Both the position numbers and the translations under genes were made by a program. The notes below the pieces were generated by a model. That model was given only the letters and a program-made list of their open reading frames with translations. It did no database searches and was not told where the DNA came from. Shown piece by piece: positions 1 through 12,777 of a stretch of 64,000 nucleotides of DNA. Source of the DNA: Symsagittifera roscoffensis (lineage: Eukaryota; Xenacoelomorpha; Acoela; Convolutidae); assembly GCF_963678635.1 (NCBI RefSeq), contig NC_087064.1, positions 36,589,716-36,653,715 on the forward strand. Reading direction: 5' to 3'. Every line of letters starts with the position of its first letter. Positions within the stretch are counted from its first letter, which is position 1.

Positions 1-420
1 CCAAATAAGCATAATTAAAACAAATTAACTCCAAATTAACCCACAATTTACCCATATATGGCCCCAAAAGAGCAATTTAATCTAGTTTAATTTAAAATTA
101 ATCTAAAATTTACCTATTTTTGGTTAAAATGAAGCGTTTTAAGCTAGGTAAACTGAAATTTATTCTAAAATTTACCCAATTTTGGTCCAAATGAATGCAA
201 TTAAAAAAATTAATTTCAAATTAATCTAAAATAACCTAAATAGAGCCATTTTATCTAATTTAACACAGTATTTAAATAAAATCATCTAATTTCGGTAAAA
301 ATGAAACCATTTCAGCTAGATAAACTAGGATTTAATCAACAATTTACCCAACTTTGCTTAAAAAAACTCAATTAAAAAAGATGAACTTCAAAATTACCAA
401 AAATTTAACCGTTTTGTCAA
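1..420. repeat. Degenerate minisatellite, period about 60 bp
   Basis: About six or seven diverged units repeat the same order of words: AAAATGAA, then GCTAG.TAAACT, then TCTAAAATTTACCCA, then TTTTGGT. Good examples begin near 65, 126, 188 and 297. Spacing is 55-63 bp. The tract is A/T-rich and has no coding signal. It may continue to the left of the window. Confidence 0.55.
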
Positions 421-1180
421 AATAGGCTATTTAAGATTTGAGAAAACACAATCATCAAAGTTTTACTCAAAAATTGGTCCTCATTAGCCTAAGCAAGTTA
501 GCAAAAATTCAGACTTAATTGAAAAACATCTATAAACTGGTCAAATTGAAACCAAATTAGAGAATCAAATTGAAGACTTTTACTACAAGCAACTGATAAA
601 AGTTTGATATTTATCAAAGTTCTATCAAATTGAAAACATCTACGAGATATAAAAACTAAAAAATGCTCAATATTAATTAGAATTTGACAAAATATTCACA
701 GATAAGGTAAACTAACTCACATTTGAGCTGAGACTAAGCCAATTCTCATTCTTTTTGGCGAAAATGAAAATTGAAAAATTAAAAGTGCTGAAAATGTTCA
801 AATAATCATCTTGATCACGGTAGAAAAGCGTTAATTGAAATTGTAAAAAAATCTGATCATGAAGAAATTTTTGTCAACACATTCTACAATCGGTTTTTGC
901 ATTTTAAAAAATACAACCTAAGGTAAGAAAAAAAATTGCAATTGTAAATCATATTGCAACACCTTTACGAAGATAAACACGAACTATATGTCCTTTTTTG
1001 AAGATACACTCTCAAAATAGAAGCAGTTTTCTAACAAGTTAACCTTCCAAAAACATAATATATACCAGAAGTTTAACTTTTTAACCATAACTTTACAGTT
1101 TTTCGATGCTGCTTAAAAAAACTATCAAGAACATTAAAAGCTGAAAAAAAGAAACAAAAATTAAAAAAAAGCAAAAAAAA

Positions 1181-1425
1181 ATGGCAAAAACATTCGCGTA
1201 TCCAGACTTAGCTTTCGAAAAATTTACAGGCTCAGACCCAAATGAAGAAGCGAGAGATTTTTAAAACATAGTATAGAAAAATAGTATTTTCAAATGGCAC
1301 TCGACTAGCAGTCACCAGTGCGAATCACGACGTAAATGGTAACAGACAAGGAGCTTTATTCGGTTATTTATTAGGAGTTATGGCCTCCAAATGATTGAGG
1401 GATTGAAACTTCATAGAAAAAAAGT
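1181..1425 (+). pseudogene. Retroelement Gag (capsid) fragment, broken
   Basis: An ATG at 1181 opens a short frame containing FEKFTGSDPNEEARDF, which then meets a stop at about 1260. The order of residues (aromatic, K-F-x-G-x-D-P, acidic, F) is typical of the start of the capsid region of LTR-retrotransposon Gag proteins. Further Gag-like words (NGNRQGALFGYLL, then MAS.W) appear downstream in another frame up to about 1400, so at least one frameshift and two stops separate the parts. It is preceded by an A-rich tract. No protease or reverse transcriptase follows in readable form. Assignment to Ty3/Gypsy-type Gag rather than another LTR group is an inference. Confidence 0.45.
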
Positions 1426-2179
1426 CATCAAAGTTTATACAGTTTTTTTTTAAGACACGAAAAAAATCAATCCTTTTATGCATAAGAATTTTACAGAGTC
1501 ATAATTTTCATATCGATAGAATCAATAGGCAAAACATTTGAAATAAAAAATACAGTCTAAAACCAATTTATGATTTAACAGGAAACAGAAAAACTGTTTT
1601 TCAAATATGTTGTATACTATTCCAAAGCATGAGTGATCCGCCTAGTTTGTTTACTAGTCTTTAATTTATAACATGTGAGATTTTGGAAAAAAATTAATTG
1701 CCATCAGTGTAACAATTCGTTTTTTTCCTAAAAGATAAGCATAATGTTTGCCATAATTGCCATTCATAAGCCAATTTTAATAGATGTTGAAATTGAGATA
1801 TATCAAGAGGTACTCGAAATACAGCATGCATAGGACAATGTTCTGCCTAGCAATGTACTTGCTAGTGTGAACACGATTTATATTTTCACAGATCAATTAA
1901 AATTGATTCTATATTATAAAACACTTGCCAGTTTCAATGGAGGAGCAATCACAATTGAAAACACAAACTCTCAATACTCTCAAATTATCAATGCTTTTGT
2001 GACAGTTTTAATAATAGTTTATTTGTTCTCCTTATTCTAGTTTACATATTCTCCTTTTCTATATTACTTATTCTCCTCTTTTTTCTTTTTTTTCTATTTT
2101 CATAAAAGTTTTCTATTTTCATAAAATCAGTTTTTATAAAATTTAATTTTTCAAGGGTATCTACAAACTGCACTGTAAG

Positions 2180-2666
2180 TCTTGAAGACATGTCTAACAA
2201 AGACACTACACGAGTGCACGAAGAAACAATTTCTGTAACCGATGGCTAATCAATGCATCATTTTTTCTTCACTGATTTTCACTGGGGTGGGTTTGTGAAT
2301 GACACAAGTAAACCCATAACTTGGAAAACACTTAAAAAACAGGACAGAATAATTACCAATTTCGAAATTACTGTCTGATAAAAGTTACTATTAGTTTATT
2401 TGTGTACGACACACAACTCTATTTTATCTGATTCTGTAAGACACAGAAAACTTACTATTTTAATGATCTCTAACAACGCATTGGAGCCGGTAATAAACTG
2501 GAATCTCGTAAATAAACTAGACAAGGACGAACTCAGCGCACGAATGAACAAAAAAGGTTCCATTGCATTTATGATTGTCACAAGCAAAACCTCAGCAACA
2601 TGGTTGTCATCAAGATTCGATTATGACGAATACCACAAACATCAGAACAGGGAGGATTGCTATTAA
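2180..2666 (+). pseudogene. Unrecognised coding-like tract, probably element debris
   Basis: A short frame starts at 2190 (MSNKDTTRVHEETISVTDG, then stop). It is followed by coding-like stretches containing FHWGGFVNDTSKPITWKTL and, from 2400, an 88-codon frame with LEPVINWNLVNKLDKDELS and RFDYDEYHKHQNREDCY before a stop at 2664. Amino-acid composition is balanced, unlike the surrounding A/T-rich noise. I do not recognise the family. Its position about 1 kb after the Gag fragment makes a retroelement origin plausible, but it could be a decayed host gene. Confidence 0.25.
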
Positions 2667-3710
2667 GTTGAAAAGACGTTTCAGAAGTCCAATTGAGAAC
2701 AAAAAACGAGTAAAGACATCGTGATACAAGGAAACGAAAGTGAAAAAAAAGAGCATAGTTCCACAGAAAAAATCAAAGACAACATTTCATTCTTAAGTTT
2801 CATTTCATTATCAAACTTTTAACCGAATTCAGTTGATCATTTATAAAAATAACTTCATATCAAATTAATTGCATGTACCAAACAACTATCTATCTAAAGA
2901 CGAGGTGAGTTTTAGTATTGCAAATACTACACTAAATTATAGTTTGTCTTAGTTTTCTAACGTTTAAATATCCTTCCGATTTAAAAAATTCTTTCATGAT
3001 TGGACTCATTTTTTTCTGCTGATTTTATCCTGGATGTTGAAAAGAATTATGTCGCCAGTTAAGCTGACTGGTTTACTGTCTTGCCTTAAAACGCAGACAG
3101 CGCGGGGACAAAGCCCCCATTCCTTTTGCAATCCTAACAAAAGAATTTGAATTTTTAATTAAATAAGGCAGGTGCAACACTGATAAATTGCCCTGATCAT
3201 TTAAATTATTAATTTTTTATACTAACAAGTCAATAAATTGCAAATGTCAATTTCATCAAGAGCATGAAGAAAAAGGGGAAAAAGAAAATTGAAGTCTACA
3301 CTGCAGGTGCAAATTTGTCTCAGCTAAAGAGTTGAGAAAGAAATCAACCTGAATCTTCCGAATGTTTTTTTAGCTCACTCGCTCAGTCGAGTAGAATTTT
3401 GAATTTTTTTTATTTGTCACTAATTTTTGTTTTATTAATAAGTACTTTTCAAAAAAATAATAATCCAAAATTGACAGAAATAAGATTCTAATTTTGTTCT
3501 TTAACTTAAACTAATGTAACCTAACCTAAATACCCCAAACTATTTTGGTGTTTAAGCCAGTTTTTCATCCATTTATAACTCCTTTATACTCATTTAATCA
3601 ACCCTTTTAATTTATCTGTTTATATAACTATCATTTTAACTTTAGGACCATATCGACTATGATATATGATATAAGTTAACTGAGACTCTTACTTAGTTAC
3701 TAATAGAAAC
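2667..3710. other. No feature recognised
   Basis: A/T-rich sequence with no convincing frame, RNA gene or repeat unit. The right part abuts the 3' end of the Copia remnant. An LTR for that element could lie here, but no second copy is present for comparison. Confidence 0.4.
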
Positions 3711-3714
3711 AAAA

Positions 3715-6700
3715 GTATCTAGCAACCGACCCCACATTCTCTATTAGTAAAGTACCAAAGAACCTTCTTTGCAGCAATCCAGTGCACCCTCTTCGGGTTC
3801 TCGACAAAGTAGCGAGAGTTGCGACAAAGTAGCTGAGACATCCAGCCTTTTTGTTAACTATTTACAATAATAAGCTAGAAATTGTTCCGTAGTGCTCAAC
3901 CTGTTCAGACATTGCCTCCGCTGACCTTTCGGGCAGTCCTTCTTTGATAATGGTGAACTGATGTCCTCTGGTGCGCCCATTGCTTTGCATTCAGCAATTC
4001 CAAACCGCTCCAAGCAGCAACTGATTGGTTAGCGTGATTGGTTACATTTACTGAGCCTTGTGAATGCTTGAAGTACTTTCCCAGGAATCGAGACAATGAG
4101 CCTCTGGCATCCCTTTTGAATTGCTTGGATAAGCAGCTCCACAGCTTGTCAATTTCATCTTGAAGTCTGCACTCAATGATGATGTCAGTTGAGCAAGCCA
4201 GCATTTATCTGATTGTTCCATTTGTTCCTCTGATCGTGAACAAATAGAAGTCGCTGCTTTTATTACCGAACAACTTTTTTTTTGTAGGCAAGTGCTTAGC
4301 GTCTGGTATCAGTCTTTTCCTACCTATCGAAGCCCAGAGACTACTTTGCAACAAGCACAACTTCTTGACATCAAACCAAACCCTTCTGGCTGCTCCATGC
4401 TCACTGCGTCTGTTAAAGGAAAATCGAGGAAGCCTGACTTAACATCTGATGAAGTACAAGCTCATATTTAATCAGCTTTGACCTCCAAACTGATCCCCTG
4501 CAATCCTCTTGGATTATCTTCTTGGCATCCTCTGCAATCCACTTGGATTATTTTCTTGGCATCATCTTCTTGGCATCCTTACAAATCGGAACAAACGTCT
4601 CAATGAAGCCAAGTCCTTCTACTTGCATGAACCACTTCACCATGTATCGGGCTTTGGGCCGCTTTGTCCTCTAGCCCCTCTCTTCACAGCAAAAACGCAT
4701 CGTTCAGAAATAAGCTCGCAAGATAGTGATCTATTAACAAGTTCCCATCTTCTCATGCTTCTGGAGAATTCACCTCGATAGCCATGGCCGCCAACCTCTG
4801 CTTCTTTTCGGGTCCAGACAGTGTGTCGGAATAGGTCTTTGGCTCTTGTTTTCCACCCGTTGAAGCATGGGCATAGTTCAGTCCGTATCCGATGATTGGA
4901 TTTTTTGTCCTCATTTACCTCTGCACTGCATGCTCAATATAATGTGAAACTACTGCTTCCTCCTCAAATTGATCCACTTCAAAAGCCCCCAATATAACTA
5001 CAGGATTAACCACAGTTGATGAGCTGGTCTTTCGCTGAAGTCGTCTAGAATCATGTCTTCGTTGAGTTTCGAGCTTTTTGCTTACAACTCTCGTCTTGAC
5101 TCTGGAATTATCAACATGTAGGATTTGCTCTCCTTGTCCAAGCCAATGAACATGCTTGTCTTGCTCTTTGGATCCAGTTTCTGTCTGTTGCCTCATTCCA
5201 GATACAACGCCAGGCAACTGAACACGCTAATTTATTCAGTTTCGCTAGTTTACCATAGTGAATCTTCTTAAGTGTCAGGTGATTTTCATTCCTGGATGTG
5301 GGACACAATTTACGAACCCTCGAGTGTCGACATTGATTGCACGAAGAACATGGGAGCCTAGGTCGGCATACATCGAGTCATATTTGCAATCAAATTTTTT
5401 TAGCGCTCTCCTACTTCATTCTCCTGAGTATCATTGGACATCTTGCACCACCTGCTCGTCTCTAAACAGTTTCCTAATTGCCTTTGACGAACACTCACGT
5501 CCATTGTTAGCACGAAGGCACTTCGGTGCTCAATGTGCAGCCATAAACTGAAGCCGTCCATAAAACTCAAGGCATGGCGTGCCCCAAATGTTCACTAAAT
5601 TTCACTGAAGACCCCTTGCCCCAGAGCCGATGCTTCGCTGTCAGTCTTCTTTGGCACTGCTTCATCTTGCATATTTGAAGCTATACACACTTCGCAGATC
5701 TCTAGCTCGCTCACATTGACAAATGATGAAAGATCTTGCTGGTTGAGGTGCCCCAGCCCTCGGTCTGTCTCCAGTGATGCCCACGTTTGCTCTCAAGAAA
5801 CAAAAAAATGCAACAATGCTTCAGAAGTAGCTGTGCCCTATGGGCTCTGGGTAATTGGTCCCCTATCTGCTAGTAGATTTGATGCATCTACGGCAAAAAT
5901 TAAACTTGACCCTGCAGCCACCGCTGAACTCGTTCTCTTGAAATTCTCATTGTAGCTTAGAACAAACAGCATGTCGTGAAAAAATACTTTTCCGTTGGTG
6001 TTCTTCTCAGTTGTCGCTTCGTTAGAGCTAAAAAAACAGACTTGTGGTGCACCCACATAATAAGGCAGATCCTCTCCTTTGACTCTATGTCGTTGGTGTT
6101 CTCATGGTTGTCATTTCGTTTCAGCTCTGAAAGCTAGAAAACAAAGCGCTCTGTTGCAACCACACAAATAGTGCACCCAGTATCTTCAAGAAAATCGTCT
6201 CCTTTTTTGTTTTAGCACAGCAACTGAAGAATATCGTCCTCCACTGCTTGCACTCCCTTGCGAAATTATAAGGTTGACTATACTTGAATCATTCTTGTTT
6301 CTTTCACTTACCCACTTGCTTCGTTTGACCCACTGCCTCGAGAAACTGACTGCCCACTGTCAGTTTTGGGTTAGAAATGTGTTGCAAACGTACCTTCTGA
6401 CCGTATAAAAAGCAATCACTAATTGATTTTTTTCTCGTCCATGGCTGAGTGACCACTTCCCATCCTCTGTCCACTTTGAACCTTCCTCAAGTCATTGTAA
6501 TTCCTCAACCTCGTTATCAGCTCTAGAAACCTCATGGCTGCTTGAAAACTCTTCTGCCCCGAAAAACGATCCCAGAGCTTTGAATTCGTGATTGTTTCTC
6601 CTGCTTCGCTCAACCGCATCTTCGACTCTTGGCTGCGATCGAAATTGTCAACAAGATACTCCTATCATTCGAGGCGCGGTATCGCAAGCCGGCCTCTCTA

Positions 6701-6990
6701 CACTACGTTTTTTCTCTTGAGCCAGTTTTTGGGCCTTTGTTCCATTGCCATAGCCGTCTGCTCCCAGGTTATTGTTCTTCATAATCTGTAAAGTGGTGTT
6801 GTTTTGCACCAGAGCCAGATAAGGTCACACAGTGTTATCATTGTATTTCCTCTGCTGGATCAACATTGCTAGCTCCTACGACTTGGTATACTAGGCTGCC
6901 TGCTGATCAACATTTGGACTCTCGGGGAGGGTAGGATCAGCCTTTGTCAGATCATCTTTGCCCATCACTGTCCTGCACAAACTTCGTTGA
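3715..6990 (-). mobile_element. Ty1/Copia LTR-retrotransposon remnant, copy 1
   Basis: Read on the minus strand, Copia domains appear in the expected order across several frames. Gag (about 6990-6420) has FQAAMRFLELITRLRNYNDL and an upstream WYTK/ELAMLIQQRKYNDNTV-like block with stops. Integrase (about 5600-5340) has a LRANNGRDG-like version of the conserved D-N-G site. The linker before RT (about 5217-4915) has GEQILHVDNSRV, and the start of RT (about 4700-4560) has KARYMVKWFMQVEGLGFIETF. RT continues through MEQPEGF (about 4410) to TDIIIECRLQDEIDKLWSCL (4200-4080) and SRFLGKYF. The segment after RT contains HWIAAKKVLWYFTNRE (about 3770). Many stops and frameshifts, and substitution of the integrase D-N-G aspartate by Asn, show that it is dead. 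No LTR was identified. Confidence 0.8.
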
Positions 6991-8008
6991 TCAAGCAAAA
7001 AAGTCTTAGGACTTTCTTCTAAAAACTATCGGTTTTAAATTTATCGAAGCTAATGATTGATATCTGAAAGCTAGAAAACTCTGACAGAAAAAAAACGAGG
7101 TAAATTAGAAATCTGGGCCCATAGTCAGTTAAGAGTCTGAAATAGAACAACTAGGATTAGGGACTGGGGTTAGAGACTGAGATTGAATCAGAGGTCGTAA
7201 TCTGTCTGCCCTTGAAAGGGTCTGACCTCAACTTTTTCATTATCGACTGAACAGTACCAGGCTGCAGGGAAAGGGGGAGCTGAGGCCATCGCTTTCTTTT
7301 CTCAAGGATTCGATCCACGGAAAATCCAAATGGTTCCCCTTGATAAAATTTCAGAATATCCATTTTTTTTACCCTAATTTTGGCATTAAATCTTAATTTT
7401 GCGATGAAAGTGCGCGCCAAAACACGCAATTTTCGATCAATTAAAAAAACCATAAAGCAAGGGTTAAGTTTAATTCCTCAAACCGTGAGATCTTCAGGGA
7501 AAATACTTTGAACTTCTACCGGGTAATTCTTTCCATATGTCCCTTTATGCTGACAGCCACAGCTCACTTTCATTACTGCCTCGTCAGAGTAGTGGTCATC
7601 ATAGTTGGCTGTCACACTCTAGAGGTAGGTCGATCGGGGGTCACATCCCAAATTGAGAAGAGTGTCAGCCACATCTGCGAAGTCCTCGTCCGTCATTAGA
7701 ATGTCTTGGAACTGTTTCATGGGCATTCCTACGTTAGAAGGCGACATTATGTGCCAGTCTCCCTCCAAATATGTCCCTTCGGAAATTTATAATTAGATGT
7801 ATGAGAGATAAATTGATAGTTGATAGAGACAAGAGAAAGACAAAATTTTATGCTCTTTTGTGAACAAACTCGAGCTTTTTTTTGCCCTTTTCAGCGTTGG
7901 AGTAAAAACCGATCAATTGAAACCACCTTTATAGAACGGGTATTACTATTTTTTATCAACGAATCTCATCATTGTTGAGTTGAAATCCTTGGAAAGCCAT
8001 TAAAGAAA
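4415..8008. repeat. Tandem direct duplication of about 3.6 kb, unit 1
   Basis: This segment is repeated almost base for base at 8009-11610. Both units start at AAAGGAAAAT(C/T)GAGGAAGCC, and both end in GGAAAGCCATTAAAG, with the second unit joined directly to the first. The left breakpoint lies inside the Copia RT, so RT sequence left of 4415 is single-copy. Small indels distinguish the units. For example, about 27 bp near 6975 and about 25 bp near 6670 are missing here but present in unit 2. Confidence 0.85.
7478..7780 (-). pseudogene. Broken last exon of a small secreted-protein family (copy 1)
   Basis: On the minus strand the frame runs from GAA at 7780 to TGA at 7478. It reads EGTYLEGDW, then MKQFQDILMTDEDFADVADT, then NLGCDP, an in-frame TAG at 7621-7619, and then DEAVMKVSCG and YGKNYPVEVQSIF. 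It matches the last exon at 16941-17241 throughout, and more distantly the intact one at 28125-28450. The two cysteines of the family (GCDP and VSC) are kept. The same TAG occurs in the duplicate at 11217, so the exon was already disabled before the duplication. It lies about 0.5 kb upstream, in transcript sense, of the Copia Gag on the same strand. Confidence 0.7.
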
Positions 8009-10570
8009 AAAGGAAAATTGAGGAAGCCTGACTTAACATCTGATGAAGTACAAGCTCATCTTTAATCAGCTTTGACCTCCAAACTGATCCTCTGCAATCC
8101 TCTTGGATTATCTTCTTGGCATCCTCTTCGTATCGGGTTTACAAATTGGAACAAACGTCTCAATGAAGCCAAGTCCTTCAACTTGCATGAACCATTTCAC
8201 CATGTATCGGGCTTTGGGCCGCTTTGTCCTCTAGCCCCTCTCTTCACAGCAAAAACGCATCGTTCAGAAATAAGCTCGCAAGATAGTGATCTGTTAACAA
8301 GTTCCCACCTTCTCATGCTTCTGGAGAATTCACCTCGATAGCCATGGCAGCCAACCACTGCTTCTTTTCGGGTCCAGACAGTGTGTCGGAATAGGTCTTT
8401 GGCTCTTGTTTTCCACCCGTTGAAGCATGGGCATAGTTCAGTCCGTATCCGATGATTGGATTTTTTGTCCTCATTTACCTCTGCACTGCATGCTCAAAAT
8501 AATGTTAAACTACTGCTTCCTCCTCAAATTGATCCACTTCAAAAGCCCCCAATATAATTACAGGATTAACCACAGTTGATGAGCTGGTCTTTCGCTGAAG
8601 TCGTCTAGAATCATGTCTTCGTTGAGTTTCGAGCTTTTTGCTTACAACTCTCGTCTTGACTCTAGAATTATCAGCATGTAGGATTTGCTCTCCTTGTCCG
8701 ACCCAATGAACATGCTTGTCTTGCTCTTTGGATCCAGTTTCTGTCTGTTGCCTCATTCCAGATACTACGCCAGGCAACTGAACACGCCAATTTTATCAGT
8801 TTCGCTAGTTTCCCATAGTGAATCTTCTTAAGTGTCAGGTGATTTTCATTCCTAGATGTGGGACACAATTTACGAACCCTCGAGTGTCGACATTGATTGC
8901 ACGAAGAACATGGGAGCCTAGGTCGGCATACGTCGAGTCATATTGGCAATCAAATTTTTGTAGCGCTCTCCTACTTCATTCTCCTGAGTATCATTGGACA
9001 GCTTGCACCACCTGCTTGTCTCTAAACAGTTTCCTAATTGCCTTTGACGAACCATCACGTCCATTGTTAGCACGCAGACACTTCGGTGCTCCATGTACAG
9101 CCATCCAAACTGAAGCCGTCCATAAAACTCAAGGCATGGCGTGCCCCAAGTGTTCACTAAATTTCACTGAAGACCCCTTGCCCCAGAGCCAATGCTTCGC
9201 TGTCAGTCTTCTTTGGCACTGCTTCATCTTGCATATTTGAAGCTATACACACTTCGCAGAACTATAGCTCGCTCAAATTGACAAATGATGAAAGATCTTG
9301 CTGGTTGAGGTGCCCCAGCTCTCGGTTTGCCTCCAGTGATGCCCACGTTTGCTCTCCAGAAAGAAAAAAATGCAACAATTCTTCACAGGTAGCTTGGCCC
9401 TATCGGCTCTGGGCAATTGGTCCCCTATCTGCTAGTATATGTGATGCATCTACGGCAAAAATTAAACTTGACCCTGCAGCCACCGCTGAGCTTATTTTCA
9501 TGAAATTCTCACTGTAGCTTAGAACAAACAGCACGTCGTGAAAAAATACTTTGCCGTTGGTGTTCTTCTAAGTTGTCGCTTTGTTAGAGCTCGAAAAAAC
9601 AGACTTGTGGTGTACCCACATAATAGTGCAGCCCTATCCACAATGAGATCCTCTCCTTTGACACAATGTCGTTGGTGTTCTCATGGTTGTCATTTCGTTT
9701 CAGCTCTGAAAGCTAGAAAACAAAGCGCTCTGTTGCAAACACACAAATAGTGCACCCAGTATCCTCAAGAAAATCGTTTCCTTATTGTTTTGGCACAGCA
9801 ACTGAAGAATATCGTCCTCCACTGCTTGCACTCCCTTGCGAAATGATAAGGTTGACAATAACTGAATCGAGAAACTGACTGCCCACTGTCAATTTTGGGT
9901 TAGAAATGTCTTGCAAACGTACCTTCTGGCCGTTTAAAAAGCAATCACTAATCGATTTTTTTCTCGTGCATGGCTGAGTGGCCCCTTACTGTCCTCTGTC
10001 CACTTTGAACCTTCCTCAAGTCATTGTAATTACTCAACCTCGTTATCAGCTCTAGAAACCTCATGGCTGCTTGAAAATTCTTCTGCCCCGAAAAACAATC
10101 ATATATGCCCTGTGATACCAGAGCATTGAATTCGTGATTGCTTCTCCAGCTTCGCTCAACCGCGTTTTTGATTCTTGGCTGCAAGTGAAATTGTCAACAA
10201 GATCCTCCTATCATTCGAGGCGAGATATCGCAAGCTGGTCTACTAGACTGACCATCGTCGGTCTCTCTAAACTGCAATTTTTCTCTTGAGGCAGCTGTTG
10301 GGCCTTTGTTCCATTGCCATAGCCGTCTGCTCCCAGGTAATTGTTCTTTATAATCTGTAAAGTGGTGTTGTTTTGCACCAGAGCCAGATAGGACCACACA
10401 GTGTTATCATTGTATTTCCTCTGCTGGATCAACACTGCTCGCTCCTGCGACTTGGTGTACTAGGCTGCCTGCTGATCAACATTTGGACTCTCGGGGAGGG
10501 TAGGATCAGCCTCTGTCAGATCATCATTGCCCATCACTGTCCTGAACAGATACTTGGCGTGCATCAGCTG
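8009..10570 (-). mobile_element. Ty1/Copia remnant, duplicated copy 2 (Gag, integrase, start of RT)
   Basis: This is the duplicated part of the Copia remnant at 3715-6990. Gag is better preserved here. A frame at 10435-10211 contains LIQQRKYNDNTVWSYLALVQ and later SLERPTMVSLVDQL, both typical of the Copia-type Gag domain. Integrase residues around the D-N-G site lie near 9080-8950, and the linker with GEQILHADNSRV at about 8690. The RT start (KARYMVKWFMQ-like) is at about 8210. RT then stops at the duplication junction, so this copy was never complete. Stops and frameshifts are frequent. Confidence 0.75.
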
Positions 10571-11075
10571 CAAAAACTTCGTTGAGCAAGCAAAAAAAAT
10601 CTTCAGATTTTCTTCTAAAAACTATCGGTTTTAATTTTTTTGTAGCTAATGATTGATATCTGAAAGCTAGAAAACTCTGACAGAAAAAAAACGAGGCAAA
10701 ATTAGAAATCTAGGCCCATAGTCTGTTAAGAGTCTGAAATAGAACAACTAGGATTAGGGACTGGGGTTAGAGACTGAGATTGAATCAGAGGTCGTAATCT
10801 GTCTGCCCTTGAAAGGGTCTGACCTCAACTTTTTCATTATCGACTGAACAGTACCAGGCTGCAGGGGAAGGGGGAGCTGAGGCCATCGCTTTCTTTTCTC
10901 AAGGATTCGATCCCCGGAAAACCCAAATGGTTCCCCTTGATAAAATTTCAAAATATCCATTTTTTCTGACCCTAAATTTGGCATTACATCTTAATTTTGC
11001 AATGGAAGTGCGTGCCAAAACACGCAATTTGCGATCAATTAAAAAAACCATAAAGCAAGGGTTAAGTTTAATTCC

Positions 11076-11378
11076 TCAAACCGTGAGATCTTCAGGGAAA
11101 ATACTTTGAACTTCTACCGGGTAATTCTTTCCATATATCCCTTTATGCTGACAGCCACAGCTCACTTTCATTACTGCCTCGTCAGAGTAGTGGTCATCAT
11201 AGTTGGCTGTCACACTCTAGATGTAGGTCGATCGGGGGTCACATCCCAAATTGAGAAGAGTGTCAGCCACATCTGCGAAGTCCTCGTCCGTCATTAGAAT
11301 GTCTTGGAACTGTTTCATGGGCATTCCTACGTTAGAAGGCGACATTATGTGCCAGTCTCCCTCCAAATATGTCCCTTC
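11076..11378 (-). pseudogene. Broken last exon of the small secreted-protein family (copy 2)
   Basis: Duplicate of 7478-7780 with the same reading frame, the same in-frame TAG (11219-11217) and the same C-terminal block YGKNYPVEVQSIF. Very few differences separate the two, consistent with a recent duplication of an already inactive exon. No signal-peptide exon was found upstream in either duplicate. Confidence 0.7.
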
Positions 11379-12217
11379 GGAAATTTATAATTAGATGTAT
11401 GAGAGATAAATTGATACTTGATAGAGACAAGAGAAAGACAAAATTTTATGCTCTTTTGTGAACAAACTCGAGCTTTTTTTTGGCCCTTTTCAGCGTTGGA
11501 GTAAAAACTGATCAATTGAAACCACCTTTATAGAACGGGTATTACTATTTTTTATCAACGAATCTCATCATTGTTGAGTTGAAATCCTTGGAAAGCCATT
11601 AAAGAAAAAAGGACACGCTATAAAAGAAATGTATTTGAGTTGTTATTTCCTAGGAGCTCAATACAGAAATTGACGTTTAAATAGCATCCTGAAAGCATTT
11701 TCCCTGAAATCAATACCAGCTGACACGCCACGACTACTGTGTAGCTGAACATCGTAGTTTGAATCAATGAAACTAATATCAAATTAAATCTGCCGCCCGA
11801 CCTCTTTTTTAGTCCAAAAAACTATTATCAATTTCAGTTCAAACATTCAATACCAGCATATGAGGTAAGATAGTCCCCGCAACATTATGAGCTTTTTGAT
11901 ACCAGGGAAAGAATTTGCAGAAATTGGTTCTCAGCCGTCCAAACTTCTCAACTGTTTTTGTCGGTCACTGCTATATTAACAAAATTAGAAAAAAAATTGG
12001 CTGTTGCAACCAACCAACACTCAATAAGAGACCCACATTTCCTACCAAAAGGTTACACAATAATAAATATGGTTAGTCCATACAAAATCCATTATCAGGC
12101 AGTGTTGAATATTTGCTTCTAAAATGCCAGTTTAATTATTAACTAACCCAGTTCGAGTAAAATGAAGACCAGATTGTCCAAACGATAAAGATTGATTTCC
12201 TTTCCAAACGTTTCAAG

Positions 12218-12593
12218 AAAACTGGTCGTATCAGGGTAAAGCCCTAACTATTCCGACTGAATTTTTTAAAATTTGAGATTTTGTGAAAACAAGCTTCCTT
12301 CAACCAATTTCTAGGGCGGGTTAAATCTCCGCTTACCATTTAATAGCGCGAAAATTATCGTTCGTTAATAGTCCCAAATTGGCCAAAATGGCGATCTTCC
12401 AACCCCAATAGTTGAACGAAAAATGATCACAGGTAAAACATTTTTTCAAATTTAAGCTCAGGTTAACAACACCGTGATTGAATGATAAAAAGAAAAATCT
12501 GTCAATAATGGCTAGCTAAAAAGATTTGTCTGAAAAAAAAAAACACCCAGTGAACAAATGTTCCGTTATTTTCGTTACGAAAGTCGGAACATA
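12218..12593 (-). repeat. HINE-like interspersed repeat, family A
   Basis: Minus-strand copy. The 5' end GTTCCGACTTTCG is at 12593. Internal landmarks are the TAACGAACG/GCTATTAA block and TGATCATTTTT. The 3' end has a short hairpin (CAGGGTAAAGCCCTA) near 12235. The 3' part is diverged. Confidence 0.6.
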
Positions 12594-12777
12594 ATGGACA
12601 ATGACACTGTCCGTTTTCGTTTTGGCCCAGACCGCTCTCCAATCTAGGCTTCTGGTACATCACAGTTTATATGCTTGAATATGACAATCAATATTTGTTC
12701 TAACTGAAACAATATTTAGGCAAGAAGCGAACCTGTTGAAAGCAACTTAATTATTTTTTGGAATGGATAACAGAACT

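Larger units (their letters stand above)
8009..11610. repeat. Tandem direct duplication of about 3.6 kb, unit 2
   Basis: Second copy of 4415-8008, in the same orientation and abutting it, with a shared AAAGG at the junction. By eye it is roughly 95% identical to unit 1, differing mostly by point changes and a few short indels. It keeps some Copia Gag sequence that unit 1 has lost (around 10236-10262 and 10545-10570). Confidence 0.85.

Noticed and set aside
4509-9240. Plus-strand frames of 79-140 codons (for example 4509-4781 and 8818-9240)
   Set aside because: Antisense to the Copia integrase and RT remnants. Their conservation between the two units only reflects the duplication.
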